Shown here in pieces: positions 1-8,264 of a stretch of DNA of 64,000 bases. The translations under genes were made by a program, and so were the position numbers. A model generated the notes under the pieces. It did not search any database. It was not told where the DNA came from and saw nothing but the letters and a program-made list of their open reading frames with translations. Origin of the DNA: JANOMH01 sp031422295 (GTDB lineage: Bacteria; Pseudomonadota; Alphaproteobacteria; Rhodobacterales; Rhodobacteraceae); contig JANOQM010000040.1 of assembly GCA_031422295.1 (NCBI GenBank), positions 40,920-104,919 on the forward strand. Reading direction: 5' to 3'. How positions within the stretch are numbered: the stretch's first letter is position 1; every line of letters starts with the position of its first letter.

Positions 1-269
1 GTGGCCGGGGCCACAACGATCAGATCAGCGGCACGGGACAGCTCGATATGGCCCATCTCCGCCTCGGCGGTCAGATCAAACAGATCGGTGTAAACCTTGA
101 CCCCCGCCAATGCCGACACCGACAAAGGCGTCACAAACTGCGCCCCGCCCCGGGTCAGCACCGGCGTCACCGTCACCCCCCGCTCGCGCAGGCGGCGGAT
201 CAGGTCCAGCGCCTTGAACGCCGCAATGCCGCCCGCAATGATCAGAAGAATGTGTTTTCCGGCCAGCAT
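1..269 (-). CDS. coaBC: CoaBC (Dfp) flavoprotein, N-terminal part, cut by window edge
   Basis: Reading the minus strand from the ATG at 269 gives about 89 residues that run off the left edge. They match the N-terminal flavoprotein (CoaC) domain of the bifunctional phosphopantothenoylcysteine decarboxylase/phosphopantothenate-cysteine ligase. The Rossmann-like start with GGIAAFK corresponds to the family's usual GGIAAYK, and the segment ends in a VVAPA motif expected in the FMN-binding domain. The enzyme makes 4'-phosphopantetheine for coenzyme A in the cytosol. The CoaB half lies outside the window and cannot be checked. Confidence 0.85.
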   Translation of the reverse strand, partial: MLAGKHILLIIAGGIAAFKALDLIRRLRERGVTVTPVLTRGGAQFVTPLSVSALAGVKVYTDLFDLTAEAEMGHIELSRAADLIVVAPA

Positions 270-333
270 TTGCGTCCCTTCGGAAAGTCTCGGGCCACAT
301 TAGTCGGATGCGGCAACCGGTGCAATCGCGGGG

Positions 334-1119
334 CTACTCAAACGCCAGACAGGGATCAGGCCGGTCAAGCGGCGCAGTCACATTGACCGCATCAAACGGC
401 GCGTCAGGATCAGCGCTTTCCATCTGGCCCAGCGACCAGACCTGCAAATCCGGCCTGGCGGCGCGTATCGCGGCTGGCACCCCGATATCCGTGCGGGCAT
501 GGCCGGTGCCGGTAATCAGGATCACCGGGCCGCCGAGGCGGTCAAAGGCGTCGATCACAGCCCAGGCGAATGACGCATCCCGCACCCGTTGCACCTCGAC
601 CATGCCGGGCAGCAGGTCTGGCGGCAAAGCACCGCAATGGGCGGCTGCCTGCTCTGCCTCGCGGGCTTGTTGGTCAGTGGGGGTCAGCGGCGTCAGGCCA
701 AATTCCACTGCATCAGGACCAAAGGCTACGGCTGCACCTGCGTCGATTGCCGTCTGCATCCGGTCTTGCGATATCGCTGCACCTAGCACAAGCGATCCCG
801 GCGAGGCCGCAAAAACCGGGGCGTAGATCGCAAAATCGGGCCAGCCAGCAGCCTCCCAGCGCAAAACTTCCCCTAATTCGCTAACGTCGCCACCATCCCA
901 TTCTCTCAGTCGCAGAATCTGGTTGGCGGTCAGCATTTCAAAGACCAAGCCCGTCGGGCGCACCGTGGCAATGATCTTGGCCTGATACAGGTGGTGCGCC
1001 GGGTTATCATGCACTTCACCCAGCACCAGAACATCAGCCCCGGCCCAAGGCGCATCTTGGGCCGGGGCTTGGACCGGAGCGATCCCGGCGCAGACCAGTA
1101 AAACCGCCACAAACCTCAT
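334..1119 (-). CDS. ChaN-like (DUF399) exported haem-binding family protein
   Basis: This 261-residue protein has an N-terminal hydrophobic signal sequence (about residues 1-20) and then the family signature GEVHDNP at residues 34-40. A C-terminal GTGHARTD segment also fits the ChaN/Tiki-like fold. ChaN of Campylobacter is an iron-regulated, haem-binding lipoprotein. Here the Cys at residue 10 sits in a poor lipobox, so a soluble periplasmic form is as likely. Its start codon overlaps the stop of rpoH2 by ATGA (1116-1119), so it is translated from the same message as the sigma factor. The function in this organism is inferred from the family only. Confidence 0.75.
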   Translation of the reverse strand: MRFVAVLLVCAGIAPVQAPAQDAPWAGADVLVLGEVHDNPAHHLYQAKIIATVRPTGLVFEMLTANQILRLREWDGGDVSELGEVLRWEAAGWPDFAIYAPVFAASPGSLVLGAAISQDRMQTAIDAGAAVAFGPDAVEFGLTPLTPTDQQAREAEQAAAHCGALPPDLLPGMVEVQRVRDASFAWAVIDAFDRLGGPVILITGTGHARTDIGVPAAIRAARPDLQVWSLGQMESADPDAPFDAVNVTAPLDRPDPCLAFE

Positions 1120-1994
1120 TGAATGAAATGCACGATCTCGCGGCTCTGACCTTCCAGATTCTTGCGCATCTTGCCAAAGGCCGCTGCTTCCAACTGGCGG
1201 ACCCGCTCTTTTGACAGGCCCAGTTCAATCCCCAGCGATTCCAAAGTACGCGGCTCCTCGCGCAGCTTGCGCTCGCGTACGATAAACCTTTCGCGGTCGG
1301 ACAGCGAGGTCAGCGCGGTCAGCAGCCATTGGCGCAGGGTTTCGGCATCATGGCTGGCTTCAACTTTTTCGGCGGCCTGAACCCCGTCATCCTCCAGCGC
1401 CTCAATCCACTCACGGCCCTCGTCTTCGGATGACTGGGTGGCGTTCAGCGAATAATCCGACCCGGACAACCGGCCTTCCATCATCTCGACATCATGCAAG
1501 GGCACGCCAACTTCAGTGGCAATCTTCTGGCGCAATTCATGGCCAGCCAGCGTGATGCCCGCTGCCTCGGCCTCACGTTCCAGCCGGGCCTGTACCCGGC
1601 GCAAGTTGAAAAACAGGGATTTCTGCGAGGAAGTCGATCCGGTGCGCACCATCGACCAGTTGCGCATCACATAATCTTGGATGCTGGCCTTGATCCACCA
1701 GACCGCATAGGTCGAAAACCGCACGCCCCGGTCGGGATCAAACTTGTCGGCGGCTTTCATCAGACCAAGCGATGCCTCTTGGATCAGGTCGTTCATCGGC
1801 GCGCCATAGCGCCGGAATTTCGACGCCATGGAAATCGCCAGACGCATATAGGCAGTGATCAGGCGATGCAGGGCGGCCTCGTCGCGCTGATCGCGCCAAG
1901 CATATGCCAGGCGCAATTCGGTTTCGGCGTCTAAAAGTTCCGCTTTCATCGCGCCGCGTGTCATGTGTCGGTCAGCGTAGCCATCGTTTGCCAT
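1116..1994 (-). CDS. rpoH2: RNA polymerase sigma-32 family factor, RpoH2 type
   Basis: A 292-residue heat-shock/oxidative-stress sigma factor. Region 2 is clear (DLIQEASLGLMKAADKFDP, then RFSTYAVWWIKASIQDYVMR), the RpoH-specific box QKSLFFNLRR follows, and the region 4.2 helix-turn-helix RTLESLGIELGLSKERVRQLE ends the protein. The N terminus and spacing resemble the second RpoH of Rhodobacteraceae, which serves singlet-oxygen and general stress. The ATG at 1994 was chosen because GGGGG lies just upstream; an in-frame extension to 2027 is possible but has no ribosome site. It is divergent from cobP and leads a two-gene operon with the ChaN-like gene. Confidence 0.88.
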   Translation of the reverse strand: MANDGYADRHMTRGAMKAELLDAETELRLAYAWRDQRDEAALHRLITAYMRLAISMASKFRRYGAPMNDLIQEASLGLMKAADKFDPDRGVRFSTYAVWWIKASIQDYVMRNWSMVRTGSTSSQKSLFFNLRRVQARLEREAEAAGITLAGHELRQKIATEVGVPLHDVEMMEGRLSGSDYSLNATQSSEDEGREWIEALEDDGVQAAEKVEASHDAETLRQWLLTALTSLSDRERFIVRERKLREEPRTLESLGIELGLSKERVRQLEAAAFGKMRKNLEGQSREIVHFIQ

Positions 1995-2020
1995 CTCAAA
2001 CCCCCATCCGAAAGGCCGAC

Positions 2021-2047
2021 TTGTCACAGGACGGTAACCTGTTAGTC
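2021..2047. promoter_or_regulatory. Inverted repeat between rpoH2 and cobP
   Basis: The divergent intergenic region holds ACAGG (2026-2030), a 7-bp spacer and CCTGT (2038-2042), with looser outer symmetry. It lies where both divergent promoters must be, so it could be an operator. No regulator can be named. Confidence 0.3.
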
Positions 2048-2097
2048 ACAATCAATTACGAAAGGTGAACGCTGATGGATCAAAGAAAGTTTCCTCG

Positions 2098-2622
2098 ATG
2101 AACTTGCCGAAACTCAGTCTGGTGCTAGGCGGTGCGTCCAGCGGTAAATCCAGCTTTGCCGAAGCGCTGGTTCTGGGCAGCGGTCTGGCCCCGGTCTATA
2201 TTGCCACGGCGCAAGTCTGGGATGCTGAAATGGCGGCCAAAGTCGCGGCCCACCGGGCCCAGCGCGGTCCGGGCTGGCGCACGGTCGAGGAACCCTTGGA
2301 TATTGCCGCAGTGCTGGCCGGGGTAACGGCGGATGAGGCCGTGCTGATCGACTGTGCCACGCTCTGGCTGACCAATCTGATCCTGACTGACGCCGATCCC
2401 GACGCAGCGCTTGCCGGTCTGACAACGGCCCTCGCGGCCTGCCCCGCCTCAGTGGTGATCGTCTCGAACGAAGTGGGCATGGGCATTGTCCCCGACAATG
2501 CATTGGCCCGGCGGTTTCGCACTGCCCAGGGCGGATTGAACCGCGATCTTGCCACACGGGCCGGGCTGGTGGTGGCGGTGATGGCGGGGCTGCCACTGGT
2601 CCTCAAAGGCACTCTGTCGTGA
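2098..2622 (+). CDS. cobP: Bifunctional adenosylcobinamide kinase/guanylyltransferase
   Basis: A 174-residue protein of the CobP/CobU family, which phosphorylates adenosylcobinamide and then attaches GMP in the nucleotide-loop assembly of vitamin B12. The P-loop GGASSGKS is at residues 11-18, followed by the family's conserved DCATLWLTNL and SNEVGMGIVP segments and the ending GLPLVLKG. The ATG at 2098 fits the family start better than the upstream in-frame ATG at 2065. It overlaps the next gene by GTGA (2619-2622), so the two are translationally coupled. No cobalamin riboswitch was recognised upstream. Confidence 0.9.
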   Translation: MNLPKLSLVLGGASSGKSSFAEALVLGSGLAPVYIATAQVWDAEMAAKVAAHRAQRGPGWRTVEEPLDIAAVLAGVTADEAVLIDCATLWLTNLILTDADPDAALAGLTTALAACPASVVIVSNEVGMGIVPDNALARRFRTAQGGLNRDLATRAGLVVAVMAGLPLVLKGTLS

Positions 2623-3185
2623 CCCGGCTGTTTCTGGTGCGGCACGGCCCGACCCATGCCAAAACCATGATCGGCTGGACCGACCTGCCTGCCGACCTGT
2701 CCGACACTGCGGCACTGGCGCGGCTGAACGCCTATCTGCCGCAGGCCCCGGTCATCTCTTCCGACCTCGGGCGCGCCGTCACCACGGCAGATTGCCTGTG
2801 CGCCACACGGCCCCGCCTGCCGCATGATCCGGGCCTGCGGGAAATCCATTTCGGCCTATGGGAACAGCAGGGTTTCGCGCAGGCCGAGGCGGATAATCCG
2901 ACCCTGATCCGGGCATTCTGGGAAACCCCCGGCGCCGTTGCCGCCCCGGACGGCGAATGCTGGGATGATGTGACCGCCCGGGTCTGGGCGGCACTCGACC
3001 GGAACCTTGACCATGACAGCCTGATCATCGTCGCCCATTTCGGCCCTATCCTGGCGGCACTGCAACGCGCCCTCGGGGTCAGTGCTGTGCAGGTCTTTGG
3101 CCATAAGATCGACAATCTGTCAGTGACTGAACTGACATGGGACGCGCCGGGCTGGTCAGTGGGCCGGATCAATCACGCTTTGTGA
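2619..3185 (+). CDS. Histidine phosphatase family protein, possibly alpha-ribazole phosphatase
   Basis: This 188-residue protein starts at a GTG inside the cobP stop. The RHG catalytic motif is at residues 8-10 with the phospho-accepting His9. The second catalytic histidine is in VAHFGP, and REIHFGLWE supplies the usual acidic residue. The family includes CobC, which removes the phosphate from alpha-ribazole 5'-phosphate or from the cobalamin phosphate. The overlap with cobP makes a B12 role likely, but general phosphoglycerate mutase-like phosphatases look similar, so the substrate is inferred. Confidence 0.75.
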   Translation: MTRLFLVRHGPTHAKTMIGWTDLPADLSDTAALARLNAYLPQAPVISSDLGRAVTTADCLCATRPRLPHDPGLREIHFGLWEQQGFAQAEADNPTLIRAFWETPGAVAAPDGECWDDVTARVWAALDRNLDHDSLIIVAHFGPILAALQRALGVSAVQVFGHKIDNLSVTELTWDAPGWSVGRINHAL

Positions 3186-3210
3186 TGGACCGGCGCACAA
3201 AACACCATTT

Positions 3211-3591
3211 TCAGCCGTTGACCAATACCCCTATCACCGCCCCAATCAGCAGGGCCAGACAGGCGAACATCCCCAGAAAGAACCCCGGCGCGCGTTTGCC
3301 CGGGTCCGAAAAATACGACATGGCATAAATCCCCCGGCCCGCCAGAAACACGACGCCCAACAGCCCGGCCCACAGATCGGAGACATATACAGCAAACATC
3401 CACAAACTGGGCAAAAACAGGATCATCTGCTCGGCGGTGTTCTGATGCACCCGGTAAATCCGCTCAAACCTCGGGTCACCCGTCATCGCCGGGGCGGGCA
3501 CGCCAAACATTTGCCTCGCCCGGCTGACCAGACCGCCCAAGACCAAATACATCAACAGCACCGCCGCCGTTACCATCACCGTCCACACCAT
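3211..3591 (-). CDS. MAPEG family membrane protein
   Basis: A 126-residue protein with about four hydrophobic segments. The MAPEG signature is visible as FERIYRVHQNTAEQ followed by a helix beginning MILFLPSLWMFA, with GRGIYA before the third segment. MAPEG proteins are membrane-bound glutathione or eicosanoid metabolism enzymes in eukaryotes. The bacterial members are mostly uncharacterised. It is transcribed away from the GST gene just to its right, and the two may share a divergent promoter in the 76-bp gap. A second, different MAPEG member lies at 61998-62387. Confidence 0.82.
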   Translation of the reverse strand: MVWTVMVTAAVLLMYLVLGGLVSRARQMFGVPAPAMTGDPRFERIYRVHQNTAEQMILFLPSLWMFAVYVSDLWAGLLGVVFLAGRGIYAMSYFSDPGKRAPGFFLGMFACLALLIGAVIGVLVNG

Positions 3592-3667
3592 GCGCCACTT
3601 CCCTTATATCTCGCCGTCCCTGACATAAGCGGAATTACCCCCGGCGCAAGTCAAAGGAGACACGACC

Positions 3668-4369
3668 ATGACCTACCACCTTGCCATCGGCGATCGATCG
3701 TATTCCAGCTGGTCCCTGCGCGGCTGGCTGCTGTTTGATGCGTTCGGCATTCCGGTCCAAACCCATCTGGCACGGCTGTATTCCGACGAACCGGCGCGGG
3801 TTCTGGCCGATTTCGCCCCCGCCCGGCTGGTCCCGACCATGCGCACCGCAGACGGCACTGTTGTCTGCGAAACCGTCGCGATTGCCGAAGAACTGGCCAC
3901 CCGGCACCCCAGCGCCGGGCATTGGCCTGCAGACCCCCGCGCCCGCGCCACCGCCCGCGCGCTGACCGCCGAGATGCATGCCGGTTTCGGGGCCCTGCGC
4001 AGCCATTGCCCAATGAACCTGCGGGTATCCTACACCGATTGCGCGCCCCCCGATGCGGTTCTGGCAGACCTTGCCCGGCTGGAAACCATCTGGGCCCATG
4101 CCCGTGAAATCACTTGGTCCGAAACTGACTGGCTCTGCGGCAACTACTCTGTCGCCGACGCGTTCTTTGCCCCCGTGGCCGCCCGGATCGCCGGGTATAA
4201 CCTGCCGGTCAGCCCCGCCGCCGCGGCCTATGTGACCGCCCATCTGGCGCATCCGTCGTTCCGGCGCTGGCGGGCCATGGGACTGGCCGATGGGGCCGAT
4301 CAACCGGTCTACGACCGCGACTGGCCACAGCGGGCATGGCCAGGACCTGCAGAAGTTAACCATTCTTAA
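3668..4369 (+). CDS. Glutathione S-transferase family protein
   Basis: A 233-residue cytosolic GST. The N-terminal thioredoxin-like domain begins with SYSSWSLRGWLL, where the SYSSWS serine is the likely glutathione-activating residue, and the cis-proline context is ARLVPTM. The helical C-terminal domain follows from about residue 90 and contains the conserved YSVADAFF. Similarity to the zeta-like/YfcF type is apparent, but the physiological substrate cannot be read from the sequence. The ribosome site AAAGGAG precedes the ATG at 3668. It may form a detoxification pair with the divergent MAPEG gene. Confidence 0.85.
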   Translation: MTYHLAIGDRSYSSWSLRGWLLFDAFGIPVQTHLARLYSDEPARVLADFAPARLVPTMRTADGTVVCETVAIAEELATRHPSAGHWPADPRARATARALTAEMHAGFGALRSHCPMNLRVSYTDCAPPDAVLADLARLETIWAHAREITWSETDWLCGNYSVADAFFAPVAARIAGYNLPVSPAAAAYVTAHLAHPSFRRWRAMGLADGADQPVYDRDWPQRAWPGPAEVNHS

Positions 4370-4375
4370 ACCTCT

Positions 4376-4398
4376 CCTTGGTTAAGCGTTAACCAAGG
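4376..4398. promoter_or_regulatory. Perfect 10-3-10 inverted repeat upstream of yifB
   Basis: CCTTGGTTAA, loop GCG and TTAACCAAGG form a perfect 23-bp dyad 17 bases before the yifB start codon and 7 bases after the GST stop. There is no T-run, so it is not a standard terminator. It could be an operator, or a hairpin affecting translation of yifB. Confidence 0.5.
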
Positions 4399-4414
4399 TG
4401 ACGGGAGCAGGAAA

Positions 4415-5929
4415 ATGGTGGCGCTGGCCTATACAGTAGCCTTCGAAGGGGTCGAGGCGCGGCTGGTCGAAGTGCAATGCGCCATCAGCCCCGGCCTGCC
4501 GTCGTTCACCATTGTCGGCCTGCCCGACAAAGCCGTCAGCGAGGCGCGTGACCGGGTCCGCGCGGCGCTGACCGCCATGGCCATCGCCCTGCCGTCCAAA
4601 CGGATCACCGTCAACCTGTCGCCCGCCGACCTGCCCAAGGAAGGCTCGCATTTCGATCTGCCCATCGCCTTGGCCCTGCTGGCGGCGCTGGATATCCTGC
4701 CCTTGGACGAGGTGGAACGGACGGTTGCGCTTGGCGAGCTTTCCCTCAGCGGCAAACTGATCCCGGTCATTGGCGCCCTGCCCGCCGCCATGTGTGCAGC
4801 ACAGGAAGAACGCATGCTGCTATGCCCCAAGGCTTGCGGGGCCGAAGCGGCCTGGGTTGGGGCGACCGAAGTGATCGGGGCCTCTACCTTGGCCGAAGTG
4901 ATCCGGCATTACACCGGGCAACAAACCATCAGCCCGTCCGTGCCAGGTGAAGTGCGGCTGGAACCGGGCGCGCGGGATCTACGCGATGTCAAAGGCCAGG
5001 AACGGGCGAAACGGGCGCTGGAAATTGCCGCCGCAGGGCGACATCACCTCCTGATGATCGGCTCGCCCGGGTCCGGCAAATCCATGCTGGCGGCCCGTAT
5101 TCCGGGGATCATGCCGCCACTTACAGCGGTCGAGGCGCTGGAAACCTCGATGATCCATTCGTTATCTGGATTGCTGGACGAAGGCGGGATCAGCCGGGCG
5201 CGGCCGTTCCGCGACCCGCATCACACCGCCTCCATGGCCGCCATCGTCGGTGGCGGACGCGGCGCGAAACCCGGCGAAATCAGCTTGGCGCATAATGGCG
5301 TGCTGTTCATGGATGAATTCCCCGAATTCCCCCGTGCCGTGCTGGAAACCTTGCGCCAGCCGATCGAAACCGGCGAGGTGGTGGTGGCCCGCGCCAATGC
5401 GCATATCCGTTATCCCTGCCGGTTCATGCTGGTGGCCGCCGCAAACCCCTGCAAATGCGGCTATCTGACCGACCCTGCCCGGTCCTGTGCGCGGGTGCCG
5501 GTCTGCGGCGAGGAATATCTGGGTCGCATCTCCGGCCCGCTGATGGACCGGTTCGATCTGCGGGTCGAGGTGCCGCCCGTCGCCTTCCGTGACCTTGATC
5601 TGCCCGAAACCGGCGACAGTTCGGCGGTGATCGCAGGCCGGGTCGCCGCCGCGCGGGCGGTGCAAACCGAAAGGTTTGCGGCGGTCGACGGGGTCCGGGT
5701 CAATGCCGATGCCGAAGGGCGGTTGTTGGAGGAAATCGCCACACCCGACACGGCAGGACGCGAATTGTTACTGCGCGTCGCGCAACGGTTCGGACTGACC
5801 GCGCGGGGCTATCACCGGGTCCTGCGGGTAGCCCGCACCATCGCCGATCTGGATGGATCAGACGATGTGCGCCAGCCGCATGTGGCCGAAGCGGTCAGCT
5901 ACCGGCTGGCTTTGGCGAAAGAAGTCTGA
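4415..5929 (+). CDS. comM: YifB/ComM family Mg-chelatase-like AAA ATPase
   Basis: A 504-residue AAA+ ATPase of the YifB/ComM family. The N-terminal ChlI-like domain starts at AYTVAFEGVEARLVEVQ. Walker A is GSPGSGKS near residue 220, and FMDEFPEF is the Walker B-like segment. The GRISGPLMDRFDL motif and the C-terminal Mg_chelatase_C helices close the protein. ComM is a hexameric helicase that promotes branch migration during integration of DNA taken up by natural transformation. The 3' end runs 31 bp into the convergently transcribed esterase gene. Length is typical, and confidence in the family is high. Confidence 0.93.
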   Translation: MVALAYTVAFEGVEARLVEVQCAISPGLPSFTIVGLPDKAVSEARDRVRAALTAMAIALPSKRITVNLSPADLPKEGSHFDLPIALALLAALDILPLDEVERTVALGELSLSGKLIPVIGALPAAMCAAQEERMLLCPKACGAEAAWVGATEVIGASTLAEVIRHYTGQQTISPSVPGEVRLEPGARDLRDVKGQERAKRALEIAAAGRHHLLMIGSPGSGKSMLAARIPGIMPPLTAVEALETSMIHSLSGLLDEGGISRARPFRDPHHTASMAAIVGGGRGAKPGEISLAHNGVLFMDEFPEFPRAVLETLRQPIETGEVVVARANAHIRYPCRFMLVAAANPCKCGYLTDPARSCARVPVCGEEYLGRISGPLMDRFDLRVEVPPVAFRDLDLPETGDSSAVIAGRVAAARAVQTERFAAVDGVRVNADAEGRLLEEIATPDTAGRELLLRVAQRFGLTARGYHRVLRVARTIADLDGSDDVRQPHVAEAVSYRLALAKEV

Positions 5930-6807
5930 ATAAACCCAGCGACATCGCGCAAAGCGGCCCGCGCCTCGGGCACCCAGCCATCCAGAATTTGCCAGACATG
6001 CGGGGCAGCGGGCCAAATCTGCAGGTCCACCTGCCCCCCGGCTGCGCGCAGATGATCGGCAAACCGGGTGCTGTCCGACAATAGCGCCTCGGTCGATCCG
6101 ACCTGCAAAAACACCGGGGGCGGGTCTGACAGCGCGGCAAACAAAGGCGAGGCGCGGGGGTCACACGGATCAGCGCCCGCCAGATACAGCCCCACCACTT
6201 CGGCCATCCGCTCAACCGGAATGATCGGATCAGCCGGGCCAAGCCGGGCAATGCTTTCGCCCTGCAAGGTCAGATCGGTCCAGGGTGAAAACGCAAAGGC
6301 GGCGGCAGGGCGTTGGCCCATCGCGCTCAAATGCGCCAGCAGGGCCAGGGCAAGGCCACCCCCGGCGCTATCCCCGCCCAGCACCACATCTTGCGGTTCA
6401 TAGCCCAAATCCATCAACGCGTGCCATGCAGTCACGGCATCATCAAAAGCCGCCGGAAACGGCGCATCCTGCAGCAGGCGGTAATCCGGGGCGCAAAACT
6501 CAACACCCGACAGCAGCGAAAGCCGGGCCATCAGGCCAGAATGCGACCGGCCACTGCCAGATAAAAACGCACCGCCATGTAAATATAAAACCACGCGGCG
6601 CAGGGCTGTTGGGCCAATGCTGATCCGGTGCAGTGTCAATCGACCCGCAGGTTGGACCAAATGGCAGGTCAGCGGCGGCGGGCGGAACATCCACCGGGCC
6701 AAAACCTCAAAATCCCGGGCGGCCTTTTCCGGCGTGCCGGTACGGCGCAACAAAGGCTTAACGAACCAACGCATCAGGGCGACGTTCAGGCGCAGCCTGC
6801 GGGACAT
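5899..6807 (-). CDS. Alpha/beta hydrolase, hormone-sensitive lipase family esterase
   Basis: A 302-residue esterase-like protein. The oxyanion motif is YLHGGAF, the nucleophile elbow is GDSAGGG, and the catalytic histidine is likely in APHVW near the C terminus, which is the layout of the HSL family (group IV) of bacterial lipases. The ATG at 6807 follows the gshB stop in the arrangement TGAGATG, so the gene is probably translated from the gshB transcript. Its 3' end overlaps the convergent yifB coding sequence by 31 bp (5899-5929). The substrate is unknown. Confidence 0.85.
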   Translation of the reverse strand: MSRRLRLNVALMRWFVKPLLRRTGTPEKAARDFEVLARWMFRPPPLTCHLVQPAGRLTLHRISIGPTALRRVVLYLHGGAFLSGSGRSHSGLMARLSLLSGVEFCAPDYRLLQDAPFPAAFDDAVTAWHALMDLGYEPQDVVLGGDSAGGGLALALLAHLSAMGQRPAAAFAFSPWTDLTLQGESIARLGPADPIIPVERMAEVVGLYLAGADPCDPRASPLFAALSDPPPVFLQVGSTEALLSDSTRFADHLRAAGGQVDLQIWPAAPHVWQILDGWVPEARAALRDVAGFIQTSFAKASR

Positions 6808-6808
6808 C

Positions 6809-7753
6809 TCAGCCCGCCCGCCGCGCCTCAATCGCCTGCCAGACTTTGGCCGCGATATTGACGCCATCAAACCGCTCCATCTCTTGCATGCCGGTGGGAG
6901 AGGTCAGATTGATCTCGGTCAGCCAGTCGCCGATAATATCAATCCCAACAAAAACCTGGCCCTTTTCGCGCAACAAAGGCCCAATCCGGGCGCAAATCTC
7001 ATGGTCGCGGGCGGTCAGGTCGATCTTTGCCGGGCGGCCGCCGACATGCATGTTCGACCGGGTCTCGCCCTGCGCCGGAACCCGGTTGATCGCCCCAACC
7101 GGCACGCCATCCACCAGAATCACCCGCTTGTCGCCCTTGGCTACGGCCGGCAAAAACTTCTGCACAATCAACGGCTCGCGGTTGATGCCGCTGAACATCT
7201 CGAACAACGAGGCCAGATTGCCGTCCGCCATATTCAGCTTGAACACCCCCGCCCCGCCATTGCCATACAGGGGTTTCAGAATGATATCGCCATGCCGGGT
7301 CCGAAACGCGCGCAACGTCGCCAGATCACGGGCAATGGCGGTGGGCGGAGTCAGGTCGGGAAACCGCAGAACAAGCAGTTTTTCCGGGAAATTGCGCACC
7401 CAGAACGGGTCATTGACCACCAGCGTTTTGGGATGGATCAGGTCCAGCATATGGGTCGTGGTAATATATCCCATATCAAACGGCGGGTCCTGCCGCAGCC
7501 AGACCACATCGAAATCCGCCAGATCAACTTCGGCCTCGGCCCCCAAAGTATAATGATCGCCCTTCACCCGGCGCACAGTCAACGGCCAGCCCCGCGCGGT
7601 CACCCGGCCTTCCTGAAACGCCAATCTGTCTGGGGTATAATAAAACAGCGAATGCCCCCGCGCCTGCGCCTCTTCGGCCAGCCGGAATGTCGAATCAGCC
7701 TCAATATTGATCGGCCCGATCGGGTCCATCTGAATGGCAACTTTTAGCGACAT
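6809..7753 (-). CDS. gshB: Glutathione synthetase
   Basis: A 314-residue ATP-grasp enzyme that joins glycine to gamma-glutamylcysteine in the cytosol. Family landmarks are the start LKVAIQMDPIGPINIEADST, the WLRQDPPFDMGYITTTHMLD segment, the ATP-binding LKPLYGNGGAGVF and the C-terminal TEINLTSPTGMQE. The ATG at 7753 begins the conserved N terminus; an in-frame extension to 7804 is not supported. It lies downstream of rsmI-yraN in the same direction, an order common in alphaproteobacteria, and is followed immediately by the esterase gene. Confidence 0.95.
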   Translation of the reverse strand: MSLKVAIQMDPIGPINIEADSTFRLAEEAQARGHSLFYYTPDRLAFQEGRVTARGWPLTVRRVKGDHYTLGAEAEVDLADFDVVWLRQDPPFDMGYITTTHMLDLIHPKTLVVNDPFWVRNFPEKLLVLRFPDLTPPTAIARDLATLRAFRTRHGDIILKPLYGNGGAGVFKLNMADGNLASLFEMFSGINREPLIVQKFLPAVAKGDKRVILVDGVPVGAINRVPAQGETRSNMHVGGRPAKIDLTARDHEICARIGPLLREKGQVFVGIDIIGDWLTEINLTSPTGMQEMERFDGVNIAAKVWQAIEARRAG

Positions 7754-7907
7754 GGCCCCAATCCCTGCAACGAACGGTCTGCAGCGGATACATGGCCCAT
7801 GCATGGCGATGGTGCAATGGCTGGATATCGGCCGCCACGGTCATCGGCCCGCCGGTCATTGCCGCCCGATCAATCACGCAGCACCAGCCGCCCTTAGTGG
7901 TTAAACC

Positions 7908-8264
7908 TCACGCCTCGCCAAACGCATTCTCGATAATCCGCATCGCGCCGCGCCCATCGACCAAAGCCAGATCAAACCGCATATCGGTCAGCTGGCCCCG
8001 CGGTTCCCCCGCCAGAAACTCACTGGCCGCAGCGCAAAGCCGGTCCATCTGCCGACGCCCCAGGCGCAAAGCCGCCGCATCAAAGCTGCTGCTTTTCTTG
8101 ACCTCGATAAACACGACGCAATCGCCTTCGCGGGCAATCAGGTCAATCTCACCGCCCTTGCCACGCCAGCGGCGATGGACCACCGGGCGGCCACGGTGCA
8201 GATAATCCTGTGCGACAATATCTTCGGCGACATAGCCCGCATAATACCCAGCCGCACCACTCAT
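7908..8264 (-). CDS. yraN: YraN family protein (UPF0102)
   Basis: A 118-residue protein of the UPF0102/YraN family with a restriction-endonuclease-like fold. The core GKGGEIDLIAREGDCVVFIE contains the conserved E-D-x(n)-E-x-K pattern, with the final lysines in VEVKK-like FIEVKK. The molecular role is not settled in the literature known to me. The start overlaps the rsmI stop by 4 bp (8261-8264). Position next to rsmI and opposite an LpoA-like gene reproduces the conserved yraM-yraL-yraN neighbourhood of many proteobacteria. Confidence 0.9.
   Translation of the reverse strand: MSGAAGYYAGYVAEDIVAQDYLHRGRPVVHRRWRGKGGEIDLIAREGDCVVFIEVKKSSSFDAAALRLGRRQMDRLCAAASEFLAGEPRGQLTDMRFDLALVDGRGAMRIIENAFGEA

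Noticed and set aside
2028..2097. Cobalamin riboswitch upstream of cobP
   Set aside because: The 70-bp gap is too short for a B12 riboswitch and no conserved box was found.
6617..7747. 376-residue plus-strand ORF opposite gshB
   Set aside because: It is antisense to the glutathione synthetase gene, is rich in Arg, Gln and Pro, and has no ribosome site or motif.
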